Numbered from the stretch's first letter, positions 1 to 6,276 are shown. The stretch is DNA of 6,307 nucleotides from a bacterium (GCA_030629485.1 DAOVOW010000124.1:1-6307), one strand, 5' to 3'. The notes: generated from the letters alone by a model not told the origin. Made by a program: numbers and translations.

Positions 1-2211
1 CACAAGAGGCAAGGCGTCGACTAACTTGGTAAGGAAATTAGGTTGGAATCTTAAGCTGGCGTCAAGGTCGTACACCAGGCTCTTGGCTGTTTCCTGGCCC
101 ACCCTCGGCTTGCGATCCTGGGCTTTGTCGGATTTGTACAGGAGAGTGGCGCCGAACTTCAGATCTTTGCTGTATTCGTACTCGGTCCGCAGACCCAACA
201 GGGTCTTTTTCTGGATAGCCAAGAACGGTGCGTATTCAAAATCGACTGTTAACTCTGCATTCGGATCAATAGCCTCTTCGGAGATAAGGTTGATCTGGCC
301 GAAATCATAGTTAATAGTGTAGTCGGTACCCTTGCTGAGCGCCCTTCCGTTGACGGCGACTCGCTCCGAGCCTTCGATGATGTTGGCGCGGTTTAGACGG
401 ATGATCTTACCACGAGTCTTGGTTGAAATGCGCACGAAGTAAAGGCTGGCATCCTGCTGTTGACGACCTGTGTATCGGTATATGTCCGGCACGGTATCCA
501 CCAGAGCTATGGTTTCGTTGCCACTCGAATCCATGAACGTTCTGGTGGAGGCAAACGGCTCCCGCTCCGGGAAGATAATCAGACCCCAGTCGGGTCGGTA
601 AATCTCCACTCGGTCATCGACCCTTCCATCGGGGAATTTCTGGTCCGCCGAGTTGTACTGGTCCAGCCCGAAAATCTCCAGATAGCTCTGGGTCAGTCCA
701 CCGACTTCCTGGTAGTCGAACACGTTGGTAGTCGACTCGCTGCCGACGTGGCCCTTGAGCACCTTGAGGTTAAGATCCTCTATGTCCATACCGAGTGGCA
801 CCTTGTAACAGTTACGCCACATCAGCTGCCAGGACATGTGAGTCTTGACCGGGTTGTTGTGGCGAAGAAGGCGCAGAGCCAAAGAGTCTCCGTACACGGT
901 TTGACTGAGGTCACCGATAGTAATCGTATCCTGTTGCTCGAAGCGTTTGACTTTTATCCACGCGCCGAGAGCCTTGTGGCGTCCCTTTTCCGAGTTGAAA
1001 ACGACATAGTGCAGATTGCGTTCGCTATCGTTGAAAAATTGGTAGGCCGACCTGTCCACCTGCTGAACGTCAACTCCGGTGATCCGGTCGCTTCTGCCTA
1101 TTCGATCGTCTCTTGGATCGACCATCATAATAGCGAGTTCCGCCTCGGAGACGTCCTGACTACTTCTCTCTGTTTCGTAGACGATCAGATCGATTACTGA
1201 ATCTCTCGGGTCGAACTCCCCCGGGTAAAACAGATCAAATATGCGGCCCGCCGCGAATTCGTAATCGCGGATGACTTTGGCGTTCTCCTCACCACCGGCG
1301 GTAATGGTGAGTTGATCGGCCGACCCTTTCTCCTGTGATGCAATCGCCGTAAGCTTGAGACTGCCCAGTTGCGCCGCCGTTTTGATACCGAACAGACCCT
1401 TCACCCGGGCGGAGTAACCGACCAGGGCGGTGCGGGGGAGGCTGAGGGTGGTGTTGCCGGCCTCAATAGTTTTGAGGATATCGTCTTCGTCACCCTTGTA
1501 ACGAATCTGAATGCGGTTGGCCAGAGGGATGTCGGTCTGGCTGTTTTGCGACACCTTGACCGTTATTTTGGATCCGATAGTACCGGTAATATCGAACTGC
1601 GAGATCTGTTCCATGTTCAGCGAGGGGAATTTGCTCTGTTTGTAAGTGTCGGAGTTGGATGCGTCCGTCCAGTTGGAACGTCCCGAGAACGTGATCTTGC
1701 GAAAACCGGTCACTTTCAAACCGGCGCCGCCTTCGCCGAAAACGCGATCAAGGCGCTTGGGCAGAGCAACCCTAATGCCCAGACCCCCTTCACCTTTCTT
1801 ACGATCAAGGTCGGAGATAGCCTTTGTCGTCAGCTTCCGAAATCTTTCTTTGGTTCCCTTAGCGATACGGAAAGTCAGATACTCTCCCGCATCGGCGGAC
1901 ACCGGAACCAGCGACTGACTCTGGCCGCGGCGTTTGTAAAACTCGGTATTGAAAGTCAGTGACGAGGCCTCAGCACTCGACCTGATCACCTTGGGTTGGT
2001 GTTTCATTCTCTGAGAGATCAGGGGGAAGGTTAGAGGGGAAAGGGCTGCCGAGAAATCGTAATTCGTTTCGCTGTATGAAGAGACCTGGCTTGGTGGACT
2101 GTATAGTTGGGCTACGAAACGACCGGCCGACATCGCCGGGCATACCGAAACCACGACGATAACTGTCGTGACCAGAGACCAAATGACGTATTTCTGAACT
2201 GTCCTTTTCAC
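1..2211 (-). CDS. sprA: SprA, type IX secretion outer-membrane translocon (5' part; runs off the left edge)
   Basis: SprA (Sov in Porphyromonas) is the giant outer-membrane beta-barrel through which T9SS substrates leave the cell; it is also needed for gliding in flavobacteria. The minus-strand frame is open for 737 codons from GTG 2211 to the window edge, about 30% of the roughly 2,400 residues usual in Flavobacterium. A signal peptide is clear: KR near the N-terminus, a hydrophobic stretch at about 8-23, and cleavage near PAMSA (25-29). Family motifs seen by eye are GNTTLSL (252-258), LFGIKT (273-278), SQEKG (292-296), EIFGLDQYN (512-520), EGSERVAVNG (613-622), GTDYTINYDFG (628-638), QKKTLLG (667-673) and FLTKLVDALP (726-735). 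They fit the repeated SprA_N domain and the start of barrel sequence. An in-frame TGA at 2235-2233 makes GTG 2211 the first plausible start; no good Shine-Dalgarno precedes it. The C-terminal part is not visible, so intactness is unknown. Family assignment is confident; an active T9SS in this organism is inference. Confidence 0.92.
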   Translation of the reverse strand, partial: MKRTVQKYVIWSLVTTVIVVVSVCPAMSAGRFVAQLYSPPSQVSSYSETNYDFSAALSPLTFPLISQRMKHQPKVIRSSAEASSLTFNTEFYKRRGQSQSLVPVSADAGEYLTFRIAKGTKERFRKLTTKAISDLDRKKGEGGLGIRVALPKRLDRVFGEGGAGLKVTGFRKITFSGRSNWTDASNSDTYKQSKFPSLNMEQISQFDITGTIGSKITVKVSQNSQTDIPLANRIQIRYKGDEDDILKTIEAGNTTLSLPRTALVGYSARVKGLFGIKTAAQLGSLKLTAIASQEKGSADQLTITAGGEENAKVIRDYEFAAGRIFDLFYPGEFDPRDSVIDLIVYETERSSQDVSEAELAIMMVDPRDDRIGRSDRITGVDVQQVDRSAYQFFNDSERNLHYVVFNSEKGRHKALGAWIKVKRFEQQDTITIGDLSQTVYGDSLALRLLRHNNPVKTHMSWQLMWRNCYKVPLGMDIEDLNLKVLKGHVGSESTTNVFDYQEVGGLTQSYLEIFGLDQYNSADQKFPDGRVDDRVEIYRPDWGLIIFPEREPFASTRTFMDSSGNETIALVDTVPDIYRYTGRQQQDASLYFVRISTKTRGKIIRLNRANIIEGSERVAVNGRALSKGTDYTINYDFGQINLISEEAIDPNAELTVDFEYAPFLAIQKKTLLGLRTEYEYSKDLKFGATLLYKSDKAQDRKPRVGQETAKSLVYDLDASLRFQPNFLTKLVDALPLV

Positions 2212-2276
2212 TCTCGGCAGGAGTAACAGTGTTCAATTCAATCCGTTAGAAATAGTCCGATAGGTCTCCTTTGAGT

Positions 2277-3224
2277 TTAGAACTCACCGATCTGAATAAC
2301 TTCTTCCTGTAACATTATACCAAATCGCTCGAACACTTTCTCTTTTAATTTATCGGCCAACCGCCTGATATCCTTTGACGATGCGTTGCCGGCGTTAACG
2401 ATGACGTTGGCGTGGTGCTCACTCACCCGGGCGTCGCCGACCGACATCTGTTTGGCCCCAACGTCCTCCAACAAACGACCGGCCGGAAGTTTGCCATGCT
2501 CCTCGCTGGAGTCTTCGATATTCCTGAAGAAACATCCGGCACACTTGGCCGAGCGAGGGAATTTTACCTCACGTTCCTTCAATATGCCGTCAATCTTGTC
2601 ACGGATCAACCGCGAATCAGCTTTTTCGAGTTGGAAACGAGCTTCGACAATGATTTCGCCGGTACTCTTCAAATACGAATCACGATAGCCGAACCGGAAA
2701 TACTCGGGCTCAACCGTATTGCACCGTCCGTCCCGGCCGACCAGAACCGCCTGACTCAATCGCCGTCCTATCTCACCACCATAGGCGCCGGCGTTGCCGT
2801 AGACGGCGCCGCCCACGGTGCCCCCGATACCGGCGGCGAACTCCAGTCCGGACAGCGACTTGTCGGCTGCAAAAGTAACCAGCGCCATCAACTCCTCCCC
2901 GGCCCCGCAGACGATTTCAGTTTCGTTCTCCAGGCTCAAACCGCGGGTCCGGATTCTGATAATCAGGCCGGCGTAACCTGCATCCGATACCAACAGGTTC
3001 GAACCGCCGCCGATCACGAAAAACTCAAGGCCAATCTCATTGGCGGCTTGGACTGCTCTGGTCACGTCGTCGACACTGTCTGCATCGAAGAAGTAACTGG
3101 CCACTCCGCCCGTTTTGAAAGTTGTAAACGGCGCCAATGACTTGTTCAGTTCCAGACGCTCGCCCAACCTTGAGCGCAACGCTTCCGAACGAATCTGTGC
3201 ATTAGACTCTGGTTTGGGCTCCAT
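2277..3224 (-). CDS. murB: UDP-N-acetylenolpyruvoylglucosamine reductase MurB
   Basis: MurB is the cytoplasmic flavoenzyme that uses NADPH to reduce UDP-GlcNAc-enolpyruvate to UDP-MurNAc, the second committed step of peptidoglycan synthesis. Numbering is from ATG 3224 (315 residues). The FAD-binding domain shows FTTFKTGG (33-40), GGGSNLLVSD (72-81) and the glycine-rich AGIGGTVGG (131-139) leading to GNAGAYGGE (143-151). The C-terminal domain has YRDS (180-183, Arg181 the likely catalytic arginine), GCFFRN (230-235), SEHHANVIVN (268-277) and LQEEV (305-309, Glu308 the likely catalytic glutamate). The proton-donor position, Ser229 in E. coli, is Cys231 here. Length and compactness suit the shorter type II enzymes. 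ATG 3224 is preferred because GAAGGG (3238-3233) stands 8 nt upstream. An in-frame GTG at 3233 would add three residues but overlaps that ribosome site. The gene ends in TAA, 65 bp before sprA. Confidence 0.96.
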   Translation of the reverse strand: MEPKPESNAQIRSEALRSRLGERLELNKSLAPFTTFKTGGVASYFFDADSVDDVTRAVQAANEIGLEFFVIGGGSNLLVSDAGYAGLIIRIRTRGLSLENETEIVCGAGEELMALVTFAADKSLSGLEFAAGIGGTVGGAVYGNAGAYGGEIGRRLSQAVLVGRDGRCNTVEPEYFRFGYRDSYLKSTGEIIVEARFQLEKADSRLIRDKIDGILKEREVKFPRSAKCAGCFFRNIEDSSEEHGKLPAGRLLEDVGAKQMSVGDARVSEHHANVIVNAGNASSKDIRRLADKLKEKVFERFGIMLQEEVIQIGEF

Positions 3225-3352
3225 TTCGATCACCCTTCAATATACCGAAATGCGGTTTCAAGACAAGCCAAAACCCCTGCTACCGCAACTCGAGATGCTG
3301 CCTTTGTCTACCTGATCGGCTCTGTGTCGGCTACCAGTGTTCAGACAGAGGT
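3225..3352. other. Non-coding gap between the DUF1844 gene and murB
   Basis: This is the longest gap inside the gene row. I see no convincing gene, terminator or RNA. It holds a weak inverted repeat (CTCTGT 3320-3325 with ACAGAG 3345-3350, 19-nt loop, no T-run) and the murB ribosome site. A poor promoter-like pair close to the murB start is discussed under rejected items. The length leaves room for a separate murB promoter, but none is clear. Confidence 0.5.
3233..3238 (-). promoter_or_regulatory. murB ribosome binding site that decides the start
   Basis: GAAGGG on the minus strand lies 8 nt before ATG 3224. The alternative GTG at 3233 begins at the last G of this motif, so it cannot be served by it. 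This favours the ATG and a 315-residue protein. Confidence 0.55.
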
Positions 3353-3733
3353 TTAATCAGACTTACCCTGGTCAGGACCTTTTGCTTCCGGGGACGCCTC
3401 CTGCGGGGCTGGTTGATCGCTGGAAGAGACGCTATCTTCTGCCTCCTTTTCGGCCGGTTCGGCATCCCCTTTCTTGAGTTCATCGACGTAGTTGAGGCGC
3501 AGTTCGTAGAGGATGTGATCGAGCAGCTTCTTCTCCTCGTCGGTGAGGTTGCCCTCGGTTTTGTCCTTGAGCATGCCCAACAGGTCTATGGAGCTCTTGG
3601 CCATATCGAGATCACGTTCTACCTTACCGGTCAGGGGGGAGGCAATCTTACCCATCTGGTACATGGCGCCCCCTTGCAGGGACACGACCAACTGAAAAAA
3701 AAGCGGATCCATCGTTTCATCGGTCTGATTCAT
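3353..3733 (-). CDS. DUF1844 family protein
   Basis: This small cytoplasmic protein (126 residues) has no known function. Its core, about residues 9-84, fits the DUF1844 pattern: a hydrophobic helix (LFFQLVVSLQGGAMYQMG, 11-28), then PLTGK (33-37), a DLDMAKSSIDLLGMLKDKT helix (41-59), GNLTDEE (61-67) and LLDHILYELRLNYV (70-83). The tail from about 88 is low-complexity and acidic, rich in E, D, S, P, A and K, and is probably disordered. No signal peptide is visible. ATG 3733 is chosen because GAGGT (3744-3740) lies 6 nt upstream. A longer in-frame reading from a TTG at 3784 overlaps the recG stop and adds 17 residues that do not look like the family. The gene follows recG by 47 bp and is likely co-transcribed with it. 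The family match is from recognised pattern; any functional link to recG or murB is unproven. Confidence 0.88.
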   Translation of the reverse strand: MNQTDETMDPLFFQLVVSLQGGAMYQMGKIASPLTGKVERDLDMAKSSIDLLGMLKDKTEGNLTDEEKKLLDHILYELRLNYVDELKKGDAEPAEKEAEDSVSSSDQPAPQEASPEAKGPDQGKSD

Positions 3734-3744
3734 GAGGATACCTC
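3734..3744 (-). promoter_or_regulatory. DUF1844 gene ribosome binding site inside a small perfect inverted repeat
   Basis: The 11 nt directly before ATG 3733 read GAGGTATCCTC, so the ribosome site GAGG can pair with CCTC across a three-base loop. The GAGGT-to-ATG spacing of 6 nt is good and fixes the start. A four-pair stem is weak; whether it modulates translation is only a suggestion. Confidence 0.5.
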
Positions 3745-3780
3745 GTTGTTGATATCGGGTCGGCGCATAGCTATCGCGTA

Positions 3781-5874
3781 TCAACCACCGCCAAGCTGCG
3801 CCTTTCGGCTGGAGGCCGAAGTCTCCAGAAATAAATACAGCTTGCGGCGTTCGCTGTCAAGTTCGGTCTCTTTAGCGAACAGCGTTGTCAGAAGATTTCT
3901 CGCTGCCTCGATGAGATCGCGATCGGCCGACAGCCGAGCCACCCTTAGTTCCGGCAGGCCGGATTGCTTGAACCCGAACATCTCGCCCGGTCCGCGCAGT
4001 TCCAAATCAGCCTCGGCGATAGCGAAACCATCGGAGGTGGCGGCGAAGTACTGCAACCGCTTCTGTGCTATCTCCGACAGTGGCGGATGAGCCAGCGCCA
4101 CCAGCGTCGCCTGCTTGTCAGAACGGCCGATTCGTCCGCGTAACTGATGCAACTGGGCCAGACCGAATCGTTCCGCATGTTCGATCACCATCACGGTGGC
4201 ATTAGGATTGTCGATACCGACCTCAATCACAGTAGTGGCCAGCAGAACATCCAACTCGCCGGACCGAAAACGCAAAAGCGTTTCGTCCCGCTCTTGCCCT
4301 TTGACCCGTCCGTGAACCATGCCCACGCTTAGATCACGAAAAACAGACGAAGACAATTCCTGGTAGGCGTCCTCGACGTTTTCGAGTTCCATCTGATCCG
4401 ACTTCTCCACCAACGGATAGATAATATACACCTGGCCGCCCTTGCCGATCTCATCGACGACAAACTTGTACACCTTGTCACGAGCGTCGTGGGTACGCCA
4501 GACGGTTCGCGTTATTTTTCGTCCCGGTGGTAGCGTGTCGATCGTCGAAATGTCCAGATCGCCGTACATCGTCAACGCCAGGGTGCGCGGGATCGGCGTC
4601 GCGGTCATTATCAACAGATCGGGGTTGTCACCCTTGGCGTGCAGCTTACTTCGTTGCTCGACACCGAAACGATGCTGCTCATCGATAATCACCAGTCCAA
4701 GGTTGTCGAAGGTGACATAATCATAGATCAGGGCATGCGTCCCAAAGAGAGCTTGAAGACTTCCCTGGGCGCATTCGTTTGCCACCTTCTTCTTGACCGA
4801 TGGTTTGAGACTCGACGTCAGCAGGGCGCATCGGAAGCCGAGCTTCTCAAGGACCGGGCCCCAGGTGCGGAAATGCTGCTCGGCGAGAATCTCGGTCGGC
4901 GCCATGAAGGCTGTCTGCAACCCATTCTCGGCGACATAAAGGGTCGACGCAATGGCCACGACAGTCTTGCCGCAACCCACGTCGCCTTGCAACATGCGCG
5001 CCATGGGATGCTTCGACTGAAGATCGGCGAAAATCTCGCGGATAACTTTCTTCTGTCCAGTCGTCAACTCAAACGGTAGTTCATTCTTGAACTTCGTGAG
5101 CATTTCCCTGGGTGGCTGGTAGTGATGGTCCTTAACGGCTCTTTCCTTTTGCGCCTTACGACGAAAGACCAAGAAAAGAAAACCCAGCAGTTCGTCAAAT
5201 GCCAAACGGCGTCGGCACGTTTCCAACTGCTCGCGATCATCGGGATAATGAATCTTCTTAATCGCAGTGTGCAAGTCCACCAATTGCGATTGGCCGCGAA
5301 CAGTGGACGGCAGGTGATCGGGAATCGGCTCGGTCAGGTGATCGAAGATGAACGAGGTAATCCGTCGCAGGCTTTTGCTGGAGAGGCCCGCTTTCGACAA
5401 CTCTGCGGTCTGCGGGTAGACCGGAATGATGCGTCCGGCGTGAACCATCTGCGATGAATCATCCTCGAGACGTTCCAGATCGGGATGGATCATCTGGTAA
5501 CCCATGAAGTACGAAACGGTGCTGGTCGCGGCGAACATCTGTCCTTTTTTGAATAAGCGTTCCCAGTACTTGACACCTGCAAACCACATCAGCGAGATAG
5601 CGCCGCTGTCATCCTCCAGGATTACCTCGTAGCGTCGCCGCCGCCCGTGCAGGATGCCGTGGGCTTTGACCATGCCGATGATCGTCACCGGCTGGTCAAC
5701 CTGCACCCTGGCTATGGGTACGACATTAGTGCAATCGAGATATTGCCGTGGGAAATACGACAGCAGATCGCGCACCGTGTGCAACTTGTGTCTGCCCAGG
5801 ACCTCGGCTTTTCTGGGCCCGACACCCTTGACGTACTGCAGCGGTGAATCCAGTTTTAGTTCAGCCACAGGCAA
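3781..5874 (-). CDS. recG: ATP-dependent DNA helicase RecG
   Basis: RecG is a cytoplasmic superfamily 2 helicase that regresses stalled replication forks and processes branched DNA and R-loops. At 697 residues it matches the usual length (E. coli 693). The N-terminal wedge domain opens with YVKGVGPRKAEVLGRH (14-29) and LLSYFPRQYLD (37-47) and carries an OB-fold at about 62-140. The helicase core shows Walker A GDVGCGKT (297-304), APTEILAEQH (325-334), motif II DEQH (398-401), motif III TATPIPR (424-430), motif V TTVIEVGIDNP (547-557) and motif VI QLHQLRGRIGR (574-584). The C-terminal RecG-specific segment ELRGPGEMFGFKQSG (625-639) corresponds to the TRG translocation motif. All key residues are present. 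The start is TTG at 5874, with GTG 5868 an equally possible start two codons later; only a weak GAGAA precedes it, next to a GC hairpin. It is the first gene of the row; the stop TGA lies 47 bp before the DUF1844 ATG. Confidence 0.97.
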   Translation of the reverse strand: MPVAELKLDSPLQYVKGVGPRKAEVLGRHKLHTVRDLLSYFPRQYLDCTNVVPIARVQVDQPVTIIGMVKAHGILHGRRRRYEVILEDDSGAISLMWFAGVKYWERLFKKGQMFAATSTVSYFMGYQMIHPDLERLEDDSSQMVHAGRIIPVYPQTAELSKAGLSSKSLRRITSFIFDHLTEPIPDHLPSTVRGQSQLVDLHTAIKKIHYPDDREQLETCRRRLAFDELLGFLFLVFRRKAQKERAVKDHHYQPPREMLTKFKNELPFELTTGQKKVIREIFADLQSKHPMARMLQGDVGCGKTVVAIASTLYVAENGLQTAFMAPTEILAEQHFRTWGPVLEKLGFRCALLTSSLKPSVKKKVANECAQGSLQALFGTHALIYDYVTFDNLGLVIIDEQHRFGVEQRSKLHAKGDNPDLLIMTATPIPRTLALTMYGDLDISTIDTLPPGRKITRTVWRTHDARDKVYKFVVDEIGKGGQVYIIYPLVEKSDQMELENVEDAYQELSSSVFRDLSVGMVHGRVKGQERDETLLRFRSGELDVLLATTVIEVGIDNPNATVMVIEHAERFGLAQLHQLRGRIGRSDKQATLVALAHPPLSEIAQKRLQYFAATSDGFAIAEADLELRGPGEMFGFKQSGLPELRVARLSADRDLIEAARNLLTTLFAKETELDSERRKLYLFLETSASSRKAQLGGG

Positions 5875-5884
5875 GTTTGTTTCT

Positions 5885-5897
5885 CGCGCTTCGCGCG
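5885..5897 (-). promoter_or_regulatory. GC triloop hairpin in the recG leader
   Basis: The minus strand reads CGCGC-GAA-GCGCG, a perfect five-pair stem with a GAA loop. It ends 10 nt before the TTG start of recG, where a ribosome site would normally sit, so it may restrain translation initiation. Similar hairpins of alternating C and G with three-base loops lie at 6087-6097 and 6200-6210, so this could instead be a fragment of the same repeat family. Confidence 0.45.
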
Positions 5898-5957
5898 TCT
5901 TCTACCAAGCGAATATCCTTATCGACCGAAACCTCTGTGGCTTCGACGACCTATCCT

Positions 5958-5986
5958 ATTGTGTCTCATTGGGAGCCTGTAGTCAA
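5958..5986 (-). promoter_or_regulatory. Candidate sigma-70-type promoter for recG and downstream genes
   Basis: On the minus strand TTGACT (5986-5981, five of six consensus bases) is followed after exactly 17 nt by CACAAT (5963-5958, four of six). Transcription would begin near 5951 and leave a leader of about 77 nt containing the GC hairpin before recG. It is the best match I found upstream of the row. The -10 box is imperfect and promoter rules for the likely phylum are poorly known. Confidence 0.4.
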
Positions 5987-6017
5987 GGGGAAATAGATAA
6001 AGTGACACATCGTTGTG

Positions 6018-6043
6018 GTGGTCGAGTCTTCAGGCTCGGCCAC
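6018..6043. repeat. Strong 11-pair hairpin with tetraloop
   Basis: The left arm at 6018-6028 (GTGGTCGAGTC) pairs with the right arm at 6033-6043 (GGCTCGGCCAC) around the loop TTCA. The two non-Watson-Crick positions are G-U wobbles in plus-strand RNA but A-C mismatches in minus-strand RNA, so the fold favours the plus strand. No T-run follows, so it is not a typical intrinsic terminator. It directly precedes the repeat cluster and is probably part of it. Confidence 0.6.
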
Positions 6044-6055
6044 GATCGCCCACCC

Positions 6056-6079
6056 GCCCTTCGACTCCGCTCAGGGTGA
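6056..6079. repeat. 24-bp direct repeat, copy 1
   Basis: This copy contains CTTCGACTCCGCTCAGGG and is identical over 24 bp to the copy at 6149-6172; the starts are 93 bp apart. The ends CCCT and AGGG are complementary, with GA and TC pairing inside them, so each copy can form a short imperfect hairpin. Read on the minus strand it encodes the PERSRR-type peptide often seen in spurious predicted proteins, which marks it as a dispersed intergenic repeat rather than coding sequence. Confidence 0.8.
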
Positions 6080-6086
6080 CGGATCG

Positions 6087-6097
6087 CGCGCAACGCG
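6087..6097. repeat. CG triloop hairpin downstream of direct repeat copy 1
   Basis: CGCG-CAA-CGCG forms four pairs with a three-base loop and is followed by AAGAATA. It stands 7 bp after the first 24-bp repeat. The copy at 6200-6210 stands in the same relation to a partial repeat, which suggests one modular element. Confidence 0.4.
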
Positions 6098-6133
6098 AAG
6101 AATAGGTGGGATCTGTCGGTTACAGACATCAGT

Positions 6134-6149
6134 CTTCGACTCCCCTCAG
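6134..6149. repeat. Degenerate partial copy of the 24-bp repeat
   Basis: CTTCGACTCCCCTCAG matches 15 of 16 bases of the repeat core and runs into full copy 2, sharing its first base (G6149). It looks like a decayed tandem duplicate. Confidence 0.6.
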
Positions 6150-6172
6150 CCCTTCGACTCCGCTCAGGGTGA
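6149..6172. repeat. 24-bp direct repeat, copy 2
   Basis: This is an exact match to 6056-6079, in the same orientation. It is followed after 7 bp by a third fragment of the repeat's 3' half (6180-6190). Confidence 0.8.
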
Positions 6173-6179
6173 GGTAATA

Positions 6180-6190
6180 CGCTCAGGGTG
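6180..6190. repeat. Partial copy of the 3' half of the repeat
   Basis: CGCTCAGGGTG equals 11 bases of the 3' half of the 24-bp repeat. It is followed by the GC triloop hairpin at 6200-6210, echoing the arrangement at copy 1. Confidence 0.55.
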
Positions 6191-6199
6191 GGGTACAGC

Positions 6200-6210
6200 G
6201 CGCGTAGCGC
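6200..6210. repeat. GC triloop hairpin downstream of the partial repeat
   Basis: GCGC-GTA-GCGC forms four pairs with a three-base loop and is followed by AAAAGAA. Its placement after a repeat copy parallels 6087-6097. Confidence 0.4.
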
Positions 6211-6217
6211 AAAAGAA

Positions 6218-6229
6218 CCCATTTATGGG
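6218..6229. repeat. Perfect 12-bp inverted repeat
   Basis: CCCAT-TT-ATGGG can pair over five bases (more realistically four pairs around a TTTA loop). No T-run follows. It lies at the right end of the repeat cluster and might be its boundary or an operator; the sequence does not decide. Confidence 0.35.
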
Positions 6230-6247
6230 CCTGCCCGCACCTTTACC

Positions 6248-6276
6248 TTGTCACGCCGTCACGCATTTGCTACCTT
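6248..6276 (+). promoter_or_regulatory. Possible rightward promoter for a gene starting at 6283
   Basis: TTGTCA (6248-6253, five of six consensus bases) is followed after 17 nt by TACCTT (6271-6276), which keeps the TAnnnT pattern and has TG in the extended -10 position. The expected transcription start falls at about 6283, the first base of an ATG, so the transcript would be leaderless. The -10 match is weak and the downstream gene is cut off, so this is tentative. Confidence 0.3.

Noticed and set aside
460..1200. Plus-strand open frame of 246 codons
   Set aside because: It is the exact antisense of sprA codons, kept open because TTA, CTA and TCA-reading stops are rare there; the protein has no recognisable character, whereas the minus strand gives clear SprA motifs.
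1369..1962. Plus-strand open frame of 197 codons
   Set aside because: It too is an antisense shadow of sprA, in the same register relation as 460-1200.
2136..2147. Cys24 in the SprA signal peptide, considered as a lipoprotein site
   Set aside because: The residues before it (VSV) do not fit a lipobox, and SprA proteins are barrels processed by ordinary signal peptidase.
1970..2236. Minus-strand frame of 88 codons overlapping the sprA start
   Set aside because: It is in another frame from the SprA signal peptide, starts on TTG, lacks coding character and is explained by the sprA 5' end.
2412..3140. Plus-strand open frame of 242 codons
   Set aside because: It lies antisense to murB, whose FAD and catalytic motifs are unmistakable.
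3239..3266. Minus-strand promoter-like pair TTGTCT - 16 nt - TATATT before murB
   Set aside because: Transcription would start near 3232, cutting off the murB ribosome site and leaving almost no leader; it would make sense only for a leaderless GTG 3233 start, which is less likely than the ATG with GAAGGG.
3320..3350. Inverted repeat CTCTGT/ACAGAG after the DUF1844 gene, considered as a terminator
   Set aside because: It has six pairs, a 19-nt loop and no T-run on either strand.
3413..4090. Plus-strand open frame of 225 codons
   Set aside because: It lies antisense across the DUF1844 gene and the end of recG, both well supported.
6056..6172. Repeats considered as a CRISPR array
   Set aside because: There are only two full copies, the intervening 69 bp contain a third degenerate copy, and no cas gene is present.
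5983..6222. Minus-strand frame of 79 codons
   Set aside because: It consists mostly of translated 24-bp repeats and hairpins (PERSRR twice); this is a typical spurious prediction.
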